DNA of 64,000 nt from CAZCEC01 sp964497615 (GCA_964497615.1 CAZCEC010000013.1:46958-110957), one strand, 5' to 3'; shown: positions 35,538-44,342, counted from the stretch's first letter. The notes: generated from the letters alone by a model not told the origin. Numbers and translations are program-made.

Positions 35538-37925
35538 CTAGGGGGGCATGGGGAAGCGCGGCAGGGGCATATTGACCTGGTCCCAGCCACGGCCGTAGTA
35601 GATGACGTAGGACTCGTTGGTAATCGAGTTGACGATGCGGCCGTCCACAAAGGCCTTGTAGACGGCGTCTTCGCCCACGGCGGCGGCGCGGATTTCCAGC
35701 ATGGTCTCGTCCATGCCGGGGTTGGCGGCGCGCAGGCGCATGGCTTCAGCCCCGTAGGCGTCGCTGTAGACCTTCTCCACGGGGCTGGCGGCCTGGATGG
35801 GCTGGCGGGTCTTGAACTGGGATTGGAACTTGTGGCGGATGGCGGCGACTTCGGCGGCGGCTTCCTCGCGGCACATCTTGTTGATGTATTCGAAACGGGA
35901 ATACTTGGTGGCCCAGTCGCGCGCGGCGTTGGCCGATTTGCCGGTCTTGTACCAATCGGCGTGGGTCATCTCGTGGACGAAGGTGGCGGCGGCCTCATCG
36001 GGCGACATGTTCTTGCTGATGAAGACGGTGTTGGTTTTCTGGTCGAACCAGGAGGCGTTCTTGGGCGCCGGCGCCAGCGTGACCTTGTGCTTGACCATGT
36101 TGGTGAGCGCCTCCTTGCCTTGGGCGCTCTTGGCGACCAGCACCCGCACTTCGGCCTCGGTCCAGGTGGCGCCGCGGGTGACGGCGGTGACGACGGACGG
36201 CATCTTGCCGGATGGATCGAGCTTGGAGCGGACGCGCTGGCGGGCTTGCTCGGGCATACCGGCCAGGGCGGGGTCCACCTCATCGGCCAGCATCTTGCCC
36301 AGGCGTTCGCCTTCTTCCATGGTGAGCTTGCCGCCAGCGGCGCGCTCGGCGGCCACGCGTGCGGCGGCATACTTGCGCACGGGGCCGGCGGCCTGGCGCA
36401 GCAGTTGGCCGGCCTGGACGACGTCGACGACGAATAGAATGATATCCACGGCCAGCCAGAACAGGTCGGGGTCGTTCTGAGAAATGGACTTGGCTTTGTC
36501 CAGGTCGGTATTGGCGGCGGCGCTTTCCACCTGGAAGGCCTGGACCTTGTTGATGATCTCGGCGGCGCTAAGGCCCAGCGCGGCACCGGTGGCGGCCCCA
36601 GCGACGACCAGGCTGCCGCCGGCCGTGGCCACGGCGGTGACAATGGCGAGGCTGATGCCGATGACGGCTACAGCCTTGTCGCGGGCCTCCTTGTCGGCCT
36701 TGAGCTTGCCGGCGGCATCATCCACAAAGCGGTTTTCGAGGGTCTCCGGCAGGATGTTGGCCATGGCCTTGGCGCCGGCCACAACGTTGGGCAAGGAGAG
36801 GGGGTTGAGGCTGCCGCCAGGGGCGACGTTGGCGCGTGTCTCTTCGATATTGTCGAGCTTCTCCTTGAGCTTCTCCCAGATCATGGCGTTGCCGACTTCG
36901 GACTTGCCCCCGGTGCGCAGGGCGGCGACGGCGTTGGGCTCGTTCTTGAGGGCGGCCAGCAGAGGGAACTTCTGGGAGTAGTCGCTGTAGAGCAGCTCGT
37001 ATTTCTGGTTGGCCTCCACCCAACTCATGTCGCCCAACAGGTCCTTCTCGGTGGCCTGGCGGTTCTGCTCGGCCTCCATCGGGCCGCCCTTGTGTTGGTC
37101 GCCGTACTTCTTGCGCAGGTTGATTCCCAGGTTGAATAGCTTCTCGGCTTCGCCCGCCAGATGCTTGGCGGCCTTGGCCAACTCGTCCATCTCGGCGGTG
37201 GGGGTGGCCTCCATCTTGCCGGTGCCCTTGACCTCGCCGTTCTGGACTTCCATGCCCTCGTGAAAGCCGTAGCGCTGCATCTCGTCGCGGATGCTCTTGC
37301 GGCTGGTATCGAGGAAGGTGTAGACGGTCTCGCGGGCGTTGGTCTCGAAGACCGGCAGGAAGCGGTCGCGGTGCAGTTCGATGCGGTCCTTCTGACCGTT
37401 GATGACGGCCATGCAGGCGTCTCTTTCCTGCGGCGCGAACTTGGTCAGTTCCTGGTCGATCTCGCCGATCAGACGGTTCATGCCTTCCTGGCCGCGCTGA
37501 ATGTAGGCGGTGGAAAGGTTGAGGTAGACCTTCTCCACATTCTTGAGCGAGGCCACCCGCGCCGTCATGTCCGGGAAGTTCTGCGGCATGGCCGGGGGCT
37601 TGTCCATGCCCCACAGGCCAACGCGCTGGACGGGCATGCGGGCGCCGTCACTCTTCAGGCGGCGCTGGACGTGCTGGTTGCCGCCGTGGCGCTGGAGCCT
37701 GGCGACGGCGGCCTGGCGGACCGGGCGGGCGGTAGAGTGCGCGGGGAGGTTGTCCCAGTCAGCCGCCAGGGCATCGGGGTCGGCGCCGAGGGGGGCGGGG
37801 GCCGGGCCGGGGGTTGAGGCGGGGTCGGCACCGCTTTGCGGCGTCCTGCCCTGGGGTGCGGCCGGCGCCTGGCGCTCTGGGGCGCGGTCGTGATCGCTGT
37901 CGCTGGCGGGGCCGGCGGCGCTCAT
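35538..37925 (-). CDS. Large HExxH protein with injection-system-cargo-like N-terminus
   Basis: The 795-residue protein starts at ATG 37925. Residues 1-65 are disordered and rich in Pro/Ala. Residues 70-90 carry RQAAVARLQRHGGNQHVQRR, followed by PVQR (98-101). This LQR-x3-GN-x2-V-x2-L and VQR pattern is common at the N-terminus of proteins loaded into, or encoded with, extracellular contractile injection systems. A long helical region (110-410) is followed by two hydrophobic segments (about 418-460 and 485-510). The C-terminus has a zinc-metallopeptidase motif FVHEMTHADW (H651, E652, H655). It may be a toxin with a translocating middle and a protease head. No structural injection-system genes are in the window. 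Confidence 0.7.
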   Translation of the reverse strand: MSAAGPASDSDHDRAPERQAPAAPQGRTPQSGADPASTPGPAPAPLGADPDALAADWDNLPAHSTARPVRQAAVARLQRHGGNQHVQRRLKSDGARMPVQRVGLWGMDKPPAMPQNFPDMTARVASLKNVEKVYLNLSTAYIQRGQEGMNRLIGEIDQELTKFAPQERDACMAVINGQKDRIELHRDRFLPVFETNARETVYTFLDTSRKSIRDEMQRYGFHEGMEVQNGEVKGTGKMEATPTAEMDELAKAAKHLAGEAEKLFNLGINLRKKYGDQHKGGPMEAEQNRQATEKDLLGDMSWVEANQKYELLYSDYSQKFPLLAALKNEPNAVAALRTGGKSEVGNAMIWEKLKEKLDNIEETRANVAPGGSLNPLSLPNVVAGAKAMANILPETLENRFVDDAAGKLKADKEARDKAVAVIGISLAIVTAVATAGGSLVVAGAATGAALGLSAAEIINKVQAFQVESAAANTDLDKAKSISQNDPDLFWLAVDIILFVVDVVQAGQLLRQAAGPVRKYAAARVAAERAAGGKLTMEEGERLGKMLADEVDPALAGMPEQARQRVRSKLDPSGKMPSVVTAVTRGATWTEAEVRVLVAKSAQGKEALTNMVKHKVTLAPAPKNASWFDQKTNTVFISKNMSPDEAAATFVHEMTHADWYKTGKSANAARDWATKYSRFEYINKMCREEAAAEVAAIRHKFQSQFKTRQPIQAASPVEKVYSDAYGAEAMRLRAANPGMDETMLEIRAAAVGEDAVYKAFVDGRIVNSITNESYVIYYGRGWDQVNMPLPRFPMPP

Positions 37926-37931
37926 GGGAGG

Positions 37932-37937
37932 ATTATA
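37932..37937 (-). promoter_or_regulatory. TATAAT -10 six bases before the HExxH gene ATG
   Basis: On the minus strand TATAAT-CCTCCC-ATG, the same six-base spacing seen before hutU. There is no ribosome site, so the transcript is probably leaderless. Confidence 0.55.
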
Positions 37938-38109
37938 GGCTGTTGGCAACGGATTCGGAAACCGAGGAAGCAGATTGGGCGTGGGCGATGAGGAGCGGGT
38001 GGAAACGGGTGAGGGGGTTGCGCCCGGTGTCCGGCGGCGATACACTCCGGCGCGAGGCGTGACAACCCGTTCGCCACACCGACTGCAAGACACAGAGAGG
38101 AAGAGGAAC

Positions 38110-39534
38110 GTGCACCGATTCGCAGTTGTGCTCATGCTGATGCTCGTCTTTGGGGCCGGGGCGCCGCTGGCCGCCGAGGGGACAGCCGCCGCCGGTGCAG
38201 TCCTCACGTCTGCTTTCACCTACCAGGGCCGCCTGCTCAAGAATGGCTCGCCAGTGAACGCCACGTGCGCGATGACGTTCAGCCTGTGGGACGCGCCGGC
38301 TGCCGGTGTGCAGGTGGGCGGAGACCACGTGCTGGGCAGCGTGCTGGTGGAAGAAGGGCTGTTCACGGTGACGCTCAACACGGCGAACCAGTTTGGCGCG
38401 AGTGCATTTGACGGCCAGGCGCGCTATCTGCAGACCAGCGTGACGTGCCCGGGTGACGGCGCGCCAGTAATGCTGTCGCGCCAGCAGTTGACGGCGGTGC
38501 CGTATGCCCTGTACGCGGCCGGCAACTGGGGGCTGAATGGGAATGCCGGCACAACCGGGGCCCATGTGCTGGGCACGACGGATAAGGTGACGCTAACAGT
38601 GGTGGTGAGCGGCACGACGGCGTTCCGGTTGGTGGGCCGGCAGGAGACGGCGTTTGTCGAGTTCCAGCCGAGCTTCCTGGGCGGCAGCTCAGCGAACGTC
38701 ATCGGCGTGGATGTGCATGGGGCGTTTGTGGGCGGGGGCGGGCGGTTGTCTGGTTCGTTCGCGCCCAACAGCATCTACGACAGTTACGGCGTCATCGCCG
38801 GCGGCCTCGACAACGAGGCGGGCACCAATGATGGCAACGCCAACAACCAGCCAGCGGCGTTTGTGGGCGGAGGCTTCAGTAATGAAGCGCTGCTTGACTA
38901 TAGCGTGGTGACAGGGGGGCGGCAGAACCAAGTGGCGGCCACGCACGGGGCGGTTGGCGGCGGCCAGGGCAATGCGGTGGCGGCCGGCGCGGACTATGGC
39001 ACGATCCCGGGTGGCTTGGCGGCGGTGGTGACGCAGTATGGGCAACTGGCGCACGCCGGGGGGCAGTTCAACATCGTTGGAGACGCGCAAGCGTCCGAGT
39101 TCATCCTGCGCAACGTGGTGAACAATGCCACGGCGCGCGGGCTGTACCTGGACTGCAACGAGCTCACCAACACCAGCCTGGACACGGGCACGCCGTGCAC
39201 GTCGGGTGAGGTGCTGACGATCGCCGATGGCCGGTCGATGGCATTCACGATTCAGGTCGTGGCGCGGGTGGTGGCGAGCGGCAATGGCACGCTGCCGACT
39301 GACAGTTCGGTGGCTTATTTTGGGTCGGGGCTGCTGGAGAACACCGGCGGGACGACCACGCTGACTCTGTTGGCGGCGCTGTCGGAGATTGGGGATGCAG
39401 CGGCGGTCACTAACCTGTCGTTTGCCCTGGCGGGGGCAACCGGAGGGCAGTTGACGATGACGGCCGACAGCACCCAGAGCGGGCCAGTGGTGCGGTGGGT
39501 GGCGGTGGTGCGGACGGCGGAAGTGGCCGACTGA
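38110..39534 (+). CDS. Secreted surface protein with GG-x-N-x-A repeats
   Basis: A 474-residue protein from GTG 38110, which follows AGAGGAAGAGGAA. It has a signal peptide (HRFAVVLMLMLVFGAGAPLAA). An N-terminal beta domain (FTYQGRLLKNGSPVNATCAM ... FTVTLNTANQFGASAFDGQA) is a module common in secreted proteins of environmental bacteria. The middle has YadA-head-like turns (VIAGGLDNEAG, VGGGFSNEA, VTGGRQNQVA, VGGGQGNAVA). The C-terminal beta domain ends without an anchor motif. Probably a fibrous surface or matrix protein; it is divergent from the HExxH gene, 184 bases away. Confidence 0.75.
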   Translation: MHRFAVVLMLMLVFGAGAPLAAEGTAAAGAVLTSAFTYQGRLLKNGSPVNATCAMTFSLWDAPAAGVQVGGDHVLGSVLVEEGLFTVTLNTANQFGASAFDGQARYLQTSVTCPGDGAPVMLSRQQLTAVPYALYAAGNWGLNGNAGTTGAHVLGTTDKVTLTVVVSGTTAFRLVGRQETAFVEFQPSFLGGSSANVIGVDVHGAFVGGGGRLSGSFAPNSIYDSYGVIAGGLDNEAGTNDGNANNQPAAFVGGGFSNEALLDYSVVTGGRQNQVAATHGAVGGGQGNAVAAGADYGTIPGGLAAVVTQYGQLAHAGGQFNIVGDAQASEFILRNVVNNATARGLYLDCNELTNTSLDTGTPCTSGEVLTIADGRSMAFTIQVVARVVASGNGTLPTDSSVAYFGSGLLENTGGTTTLTLLAALSEIGDAAAVTNLSFALAGATGGQLTMTADSTQSGPVVRWVAVVRTAEVAD

Positions 39535-39541
39535 GGTAACC

Positions 39542-39594
39542 CCGCCTCACCTGCGTCCCGATGCCTGCGCAATATCGGGACGTGGGTGAGGCGG
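39542..39594. repeat. 21-bp-arm stem-loop after the surface protein gene
   Basis: The left arm 39542-39562 and right arm 39574-39594 are complementary at 19 of 21 positions around an 11-base loop, eight bases after the stop codon. No U-tract follows. It may protect the mRNA 3' end or be a mobile palindromic repeat. Confidence 0.7.
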
Positions 39595-39902
39595 AGCGGG
39601 TCGCGCTCGGGGCGCATGGGGGAATGATGTGCGCGCGAAGTAGGGTGACGGGCAGGGCGCAGACGCCCCGGAAGATCGGGATTCCACAGCGCGGTGCGCC
39701 GGGGCATGCCCAAGGCATGACCCCGGACGTGACCTCCGGCACATCCCTGTAGGGCCTGAAATGCGTATAACTGATAGATGCGGCAGCGCGGAGGGCGCCG
39801 GGGCGGCGCTGCCATCGCGCGGCCATCGCGCTCCCACGACGATCTGGCAGGCAAGCCTGTTCCAGGACGGGCGCGCAGCCTAATGTTTGGTGAGGAGAGG
39901 CA
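39595..39902. other. Gene-free stretch before the ABC exporter
   Basis: No gene is supported. GC-rich sequence includes GGGGCATGCCC (about 39703). A weak AT pocket around 39765-39780 (CGTATAACTGATAGATG) could hold a -10 element for the ABC operon. Confidence 0.5.
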
Positions 39903-40847
39903 ATGTCTGACTTTATTTTGACGACCGACAATCTGAAAAAGTCTTTTGGGGGCCAGGCGGCGGTGCAGGGCGTGAGCTTTGGCATCCGGCGCGGCGAGGT
40001 GTTCAGCCTGTTGGGGCCGAACGGGGCCGGGAAGACGACGACGATCTCGATGCTGGCCTGCCTGCTGGCGCCGACGGAGGGCGACGCGCTCGTGGGGGGG
40101 CATTCGGTGCGGCGCGAGCCGGAGGCAGTGAAGCGCCTGATTGGGGTCGTGCCGCAGGACATTGCGCTGTACCTGCCGCTGACGGCGCGCGAGAACCTTA
40201 TGTTCTGGGGGCAGATGTATGGGCTGGGCGGGGCCGCGCTGCGCCAACGGGTGGACGAGGTGCTGGAGGTGGTGGGGCTGAAGGACCGCGCTAACGACCG
40301 CGTGGCGACGTATTCGGGCGGGATGCAGCGGCGCATCAATATCGCGGTGGGGCTGCTCCACAAGCCGCAGATCGTGTTCATGGACGAGCCGACGGTGGGG
40401 ATCGACCCGCAGAGCCGCCGCAACATCCTGGACATGGTGAAGGACCTAAACAAGCAGGGGATGACGGTACTCTATACCACGCACTATATGGAAGAGGCCC
40501 AGGAGTTGAGCCACCGCATCGGCATTATTGACCAGGGCAAGCTGATCGCGCTGGGCACGCTGGACGAACTGACGCGGCTGGTGGGGCAGGAGGATGTGGT
40601 GGAGCTAAGCGTGGCCGACGGCGAGGCCCCGGAACTGCTGGCCGCCCTGCGCGCGGCGCCGGGCATCCGCAACGCGGACCGGACTAATGGGACGGTGCGG
40701 CTGCTGGCGGCGGACGGGAACGCGGCGCTGCCAGAACTGATCACGACGGCCACCCATCACGGCGCGCGGGTGACGAACGTGTCGGTGAAGCAGCCGAACC
40801 TGGAGGCAGTGTTTTTGCATTTGACAGGGCGGGCGCTGAGGGATTGA
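39903..40847 (+). CDS. ABC-2 exporter ATP-binding protein
   Basis: A 314-residue ATPase of the DrrA/CcmA-like group. Walker A is LGPNGAGKTT (37-46), the Q-loop is VVPQD, the signature is YSGGMQRR, Walker B is IVFMDEPTVGID and the switch histidine is in YTTHYME. The C-terminal extension (about 230-314) ends PNLEAVFLHLTGRALRD, as in DrrA-type proteins. Two permease genes follow, so it powers export of a lipid, drug or polymer across the cytoplasmic membrane. GAGGAGAGG precedes ATG 39903. Confidence 0.92.
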   Translation: MSDFILTTDNLKKSFGGQAAVQGVSFGIRRGEVFSLLGPNGAGKTTTISMLACLLAPTEGDALVGGHSVRREPEAVKRLIGVVPQDIALYLPLTARENLMFWGQMYGLGGAALRQRVDEVLEVVGLKDRANDRVATYSGGMQRRINIAVGLLHKPQIVFMDEPTVGIDPQSRRNILDMVKDLNKQGMTVLYTTHYMEEAQELSHRIGIIDQGKLIALGTLDELTRLVGQEDVVELSVADGEAPELLAALRAAPGIRNADRTNGTVRLLAADGNAALPELITTATHHGARVTNVSVKQPNLEAVFLHLTGRALRD

Positions 40848-40897
40848 GGACGACGGACAAAGGACGAAGGACGGAAGATGAAGGACGAAGGCTAAGG
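40847..40897. repeat. GACGA-type repeat between ABC genes
   Basis: Purine-rich tract of GACGACGGAC, AAAGGACGAAGGACG and similar heptamers filling the gap between the ATPase and first permease, the same family as 3297-3375. Confidence 0.65.
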
Positions 40898-40902
40898 ACC
40901 CG

Positions 40903-42159
40903 ATGAAGAAGATACTGGCGATTGGGTGGAAGGATGTAACCCTGGTGCTGCGCGACCGGGCGGCGCTGATTCTGATGCTGGCGGCGCCGTTCGTGCTGAC
41001 GCTGGGCATGGGGTTTGTGACCGGGCGTTTCTCGGGCACGGATGCGACGACAGGGCTGGCCGACATCTCCGTGATCATCGTGAATGGCGATGACGGAGAG
41101 TTGGGGGCGGCGCTGGTGAACGTGCTGAACGCCGAGGAATTGGCCGACCTGCTGGCCCCGGCCAGCGTGGCGACGGAGGCCGATGCGCGGGCGCGGGTGG
41201 ATGAAGACGAGGCCGCGGCGGCGGTCCTCATCCCGGCCGGGTTCACGAGCGGGGTGCTGCCGGACCCGGGCACCGGCGCGACGAGCGCGCCGGCAGCGAT
41301 TGAGGTGTATGCCAACCCGAACCGGCCGGTGGGCGCTGGCGTGGTGGAGACCATCGTGCAGGGTTTTTTGAGCGAGGTGGAGACCGGGCAGGTGGGCGTG
41401 AATGTGACCCTGGCGCAACTGATGGCGGCTGGCTTGTTGGCGCCCCAAGAGGCGGCGGAGGCCGCACCCGCCATCGCTGAACGGCTGGTGGGCGGGGCGG
41501 ACGAAGGGCTGGTTACGCTGGACCGGGTGAGCGCGGAGGGGGAGACGCAGGGATTCGACGTGCTGGCCTACTTTGCGCCCGGCTTCGCCATGATGTTCCT
41601 GATGTATACGGTCGCGTACGGCGGGCGGAGCGTGCTGGCCGAGCGAACGGACGGCACCCTGCCGCGGCTGATGAGCACGCCCACGAGCGCGGCGCAGGTG
41701 CTGGGCGGGAAGGTGTTCGGTATCTTTCTGACGGGGGCAGCGCAGGTGGGCGTGCTGGTGCTGGCGACGAGCGTGATGTTCGGGCTGCGCTGGGGCGACC
41801 CGCTGGCGGTGGCGGTGCTGGTGCTGGCGGTGGCGGCGGCGGCCACGGGCTGGGGGCTGCTGCTGGCGTCGCTGGCGCGCAGCCCGGCGCAGGTGGGCAG
41901 CCTGGGCGCGGCCATGATGATCCTGTTTGGCATCCTGGGCGGGAGCTTCTTCCCGACCGGGGGGATGCCGGGGTGGCTGGCGGCGGTGGGCAAGATCACG
42001 CCGAACGCCTGGGGGCTGGATGGCTTTACGAGGCTGGCGCGCGGCGGGGACCTGGGGGCGATTGGGCTGCCGCTGGCGGCGCTGGGGGTGATGGCGGTGG
42101 TGCTGTTCGCGCTGGCGGTGCCGCTGTTCCGGCGGGCTGGACTGAGCCGAGCGGCCTAG
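40903..42159 (+). CDS. ABC-2 exporter permease, first
   Basis: A 418-residue ABC-2-type permease with an N-terminal helix (AALILMLAAPFVLTLGMGFV, about 23-42), a large extracytoplasmic domain (45-230) and five more helices from about residue 231 (YFAPGFAMMFLMYTVAYGG). It has the family motif RTDGTLPRLMSTPTSAAQVLGGK. Its N-terminal KKILAIGWKD is shared with the second permease, pointing to an ancient duplication. It likely forms a heterodimeric channel with the second permease. Confidence 0.9.
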   Translation: MKKILAIGWKDVTLVLRDRAALILMLAAPFVLTLGMGFVTGRFSGTDATTGLADISVIIVNGDDGELGAALVNVLNAEELADLLAPASVATEADARARVDEDEAAAAVLIPAGFTSGVLPDPGTGATSAPAAIEVYANPNRPVGAGVVETIVQGFLSEVETGQVGVNVTLAQLMAAGLLAPQEAAEAAPAIAERLVGGADEGLVTLDRVSAEGETQGFDVLAYFAPGFAMMFLMYTVAYGGRSVLAERTDGTLPRLMSTPTSAAQVLGGKVFGIFLTGAAQVGVLVLATSVMFGLRWGDPLAVAVLVLAVAAAATGWGLLLASLARSPAQVGSLGAAMMILFGILGGSFFPTGGMPGWLAAVGKITPNAWGLDGFTRLARGGDLGAIGLPLAALGVMAVVLFALAVPLFRRAGLSRAA

Positions 42160-42186
42160 GCAAACCTCTCACCGCGGAGCACGCGG

Positions 42187-42205
42187 CCCCAAAGGGGTGC
42201 TTCGC
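42187..42205 (+). repeat. 19-bp dispersed repeat, copy 2
   Basis: CCCCAAAGGGGTGCTTCGC, identical to 24885-24903, within a CACCGCGGAGCACGCGG ... GAGCGCGGAG tract in the 67-base gap between the two permease genes. The last part of the tract (GCGGAG) may double as the ribosome site of the second permease. Confidence 0.7.
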
Positions 42206-42226
42206 AAAGAGCGCGGAGATATTCTG

Positions 42227-43432
42227 ATGATGAAGAAGATACTGGCGATTGCGTGGAAAGATGGGCTGTTGCGCTTCTCGGAGCGCTCGGAGCTGTTGTT
42301 CTTTGTTGTCCTGCCGGTGGTGTTTACGCTGATCATCGGCGGGGCGAGCGCGGGCGGCGGCGACAGCCGGGTGCCGGTGCTGGTGGTGGACGAGGATGGG
42401 GGCGCGCTGGCGGCGGAGTTCTTCCGTACGCTGGGGGCCTCCAGCGCGGTGCGGCCGGTGGCGCGGACGCGGGCCGAGGCCGAGGCGGACTTCGCCGGGG
42501 ACGATTACCCGACCCTGGTGATTGTGCCGGCGGGCTTTAGCGAGGCGCTGCTGCGGGGCGAGCCGGCGCGGCTGGAAGTGCGGGCGCTGCCCGACAACCT
42601 GAACGCGGTGGCGGCGGAGCAGGCGCTCCAGGCCGCGGCGGCGGATACTTCGCGGGCGGTGCGGGTGGCGGCGGCGAGCGCGGCCGAGGCCGAGCGGCGG
42701 CAGCCGTTTGACGGCGCGGCGGACCGGGAGGCGTATTTCGCGGAGGCGCTGAGGCAGGCGCAGGCCGGGTTTGCGGCGGCGCCGGACCGGCTGATGGTGA
42801 CGCGGCCCGAACTGCCGGACGAGGCCGGGTTTGGGCGGGACGATGCCGCGGGGCAGGCTTCGGCGGGGCAGTTGATCACCTGGGTGATGATCCCCCTGCT
42901 GGGGACCTCGGCGCTGTTCGCGTATGAGCGCGGGCGCGGCACGCTGAAGCGGCTGCTGACGACGCCGACGAACAAGGCCACGTTCCTGGGCGGGGTGATC
43001 GCGGGGCAATTGGGGATGGCGTTGGTGCAGATGGCGCTGCTGGTGGGCTTCGGGATGCTGGCGCTGAAGCTGAACTGGGGGCGCGACCCGCTGGCGCTGG
43101 GCGCCATGCTGGTGAGCTTTGGGCTGGCGTCGGTGGCGCTGGGGACGATGCTGGGGACCTTCATCAAGTCGGAAGGGCAGGCGAATGGGCTGAGCATCAT
43201 GCTGGGCATGGTGCTGGCGCTGCTGGGCGGGTGCTGGTATCCGGCAGAGTTCTTCCCGGAGATCGCGCGGACGGCGGCGCTGGCGCTGCCGACGACATGG
43301 GCGATGCAGGGGCTGACGGACCTGGTGCTGCGCGGGCAGGGGCTGGCGGCAGTGCTGCCCGAGGCGGGGATGCTGGTGGGGTTCGCGGTGGTGTTCTTTG
43401 GGGTGGGGGTGGCGAGGTTCAGGTACGAGTGA
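42227..43432 (+). CDS. ABC-2 exporter permease, second
   Basis: A 401-residue ABC-2 permease homologous to the one before it: KKILAIAWKDGLLRFSERSE, a first helix (LLFFVVLPVVFTLIIGG), an extracytoplasmic domain of about 200 residues and five helices from about 220. It has the motif RGRGTLKRLLTTPTNKATFL and a C-terminal FFGVGVARFRYE. ATG 42227 and ATG 42230 are adjacent alternatives. With the ATPase it completes an exporter of unknown substrate. Confidence 0.9.
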   Translation: MMKKILAIAWKDGLLRFSERSELLFFVVLPVVFTLIIGGASAGGGDSRVPVLVVDEDGGALAAEFFRTLGASSAVRPVARTRAEAEADFAGDDYPTLVIVPAGFSEALLRGEPARLEVRALPDNLNAVAAEQALQAAAADTSRAVRVAAASAAEAERRQPFDGAADREAYFAEALRQAQAGFAAAPDRLMVTRPELPDEAGFGRDDAAGQASAGQLITWVMIPLLGTSALFAYERGRGTLKRLLTTPTNKATFLGGVIAGQLGMALVQMALLVGFGMLALKLNWGRDPLALGAMLVSFGLASVALGTMLGTFIKSEGQANGLSIMLGMVLALLGGCWYPAEFFPEIARTAALALPTTWAMQGLTDLVLRGQGLAAVLPEAGMLVGFAVVFFGVGVARFRYE

Positions 43433-43436
43433 GGGT

Positions 43437-43505
43437 GAGCGACGACCGACGGACGAAGGTCGACCGACGACGGAAGACGAAGGACGGAAGACGAAGGACG
43501 AAACG
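43437..43505. repeat. GACGA-type repeat after the ABC operon
   Basis: GACGACCGACGGACGAAGG and several GGAAGACGAAGGAC units lie between the second permease and the ABA4-like gene. Same heptamer family as 3297-3375. Confidence 0.65.
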
Positions 43506-43544
43506 TATATCCCCAATGTGCGGGTCGAGACATGAGGAGGCGGC

Positions 43545-43985
43545 ATGGCTGAGACGATCTTCGCTGTGGGCAATGTCGTTATCCTGCCGTTCTGGGGGCT
43601 GATGATCCTGGCGCCGGGGTGGGAATGGACGAGAAGGATCATGCGGTCGCCGTGGGTGGCGGCGCCGCCGGCCGGGTTGTACCTGTTGATGTTCGGCACG
43701 CTGGTGCTGGGGGTGGGCGGAGGCGAGCCGCTGGACTTCGCGGCGTTCGGGTCAGCGGCGGGGGTGGCGTCGCTGTTGGGCAACCCGGCGGGCGCGACGG
43801 CAGGGTGGATGCACTACCTGGCGTTCGACCTGTTCGTGGGGCGCTGGGCGTACCTGGACAGCCGCGAGCGGGGGCTGAGCCCGTGGCTGATGGGGCCGAT
43901 CTTGTTCGCGATCTTGATGGCGGGGCCAGTGGGGTTCCTGGTCTATCTGATCGTGTCGCGCCAGAAGCCCGCGCCCGCGGGGTGA
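43545..43985 (+). CDS. ABA4-like (DUF4281) membrane protein
   Basis: A 146-residue protein with four helices. The second half (GWMHYLAFDLFVGRWAYLDS; GPVGFLVYLI) is the signature of the ABA4-like family, named for a plant protein needed for neoxanthin synthesis. Bacterial members have no assigned reaction. GAGGAGGCGGC precedes ATG 43545. A CrtI-like oxidoreductase lies 2 kb away on the other strand, but no other carotenoid genes are present, so a pigment role is only a possibility. Confidence 0.85.
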   Translation: MAETIFAVGNVVILPFWGLMILAPGWEWTRRIMRSPWVAAPPAGLYLLMFGTLVLGVGGGEPLDFAAFGSAAGVASLLGNPAGATAGWMHYLAFDLFVGRWAYLDSRERGLSPWLMGPILFAILMAGPVGFLVYLIVSRQKPAPAG

Positions 43986-44001
43986 GGGGCGGAGGAGCAA
44001 C

Positions 44002-44100
44002 TCACCCGTCGCGGTCGCCGCGCATCAGCCACATATAGCCGTCTTCGAGGCTGGGTTCGAGGGGGCGAGCGGAGAGGCCGGGGACGGGCCGGCTGGCTCG
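44002..44100 (-). pseudogene. Possible remnant of an ABC-transporter ATPase C-terminus
   Basis: On the minus strand the frame ending at the stop 44004-44002 reads ...GLSARPLEPSLEDGYMWLMRGD. The PLEPSLEDxYMWLM pattern resembles the C-terminal tail of many ABC exporter ATPases. Upstream in the same frame the sequence becomes low-complexity and no Walker or signature motif is found within 350 bases. It may be the last fragment of a deleted or rearranged gene. Confidence 0.35.
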
Positions 44101-44342
44101 GCGCGGGCCGCGGGTTGGGCGTCGTCGCTGAGAGGGGCGGCCGCCATGTTGACCAGCATTCTATCCCTGATACGAGATGGGGACGGAAACGTTCACGCCG
44201 CCGCACCCATCGAAAGTCGGATTCCTCCATCTTTCGGCAGACGACAGGCTGGCGGTTGAGGGCCTAAGCTGGCCGAGGATTGGACGAATGCCGACGGGCT
44301 AGAACCGGAGGCGATGGCTCGGGATTGAAGAGGAGAAGGCAA
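44101..44342. other. Gene-free stretch before the CPBP gene
   Basis: Apart from the possible remnant just upstream, no gene is supported. TTGACC (44149-44154) and TACGAG-like sequence further on form only a poor promoter. A ribosome site AGGAGAAGG precedes ATG 44343. Confidence 0.5.

Noticed and set aside
35538..38219. Complete contractile injection system locus
   Set aside because: Only a cargo-like protein and one unknown neighbour are seen. No sheath, tube, baseplate, spike or AAA+ gene is in the window.
38110..39534. Trimeric autotransporter adhesin
   Set aside because: YadA-head-like turns are present, but there is no coiled-coil stalk and no C-terminal outer-membrane anchor.
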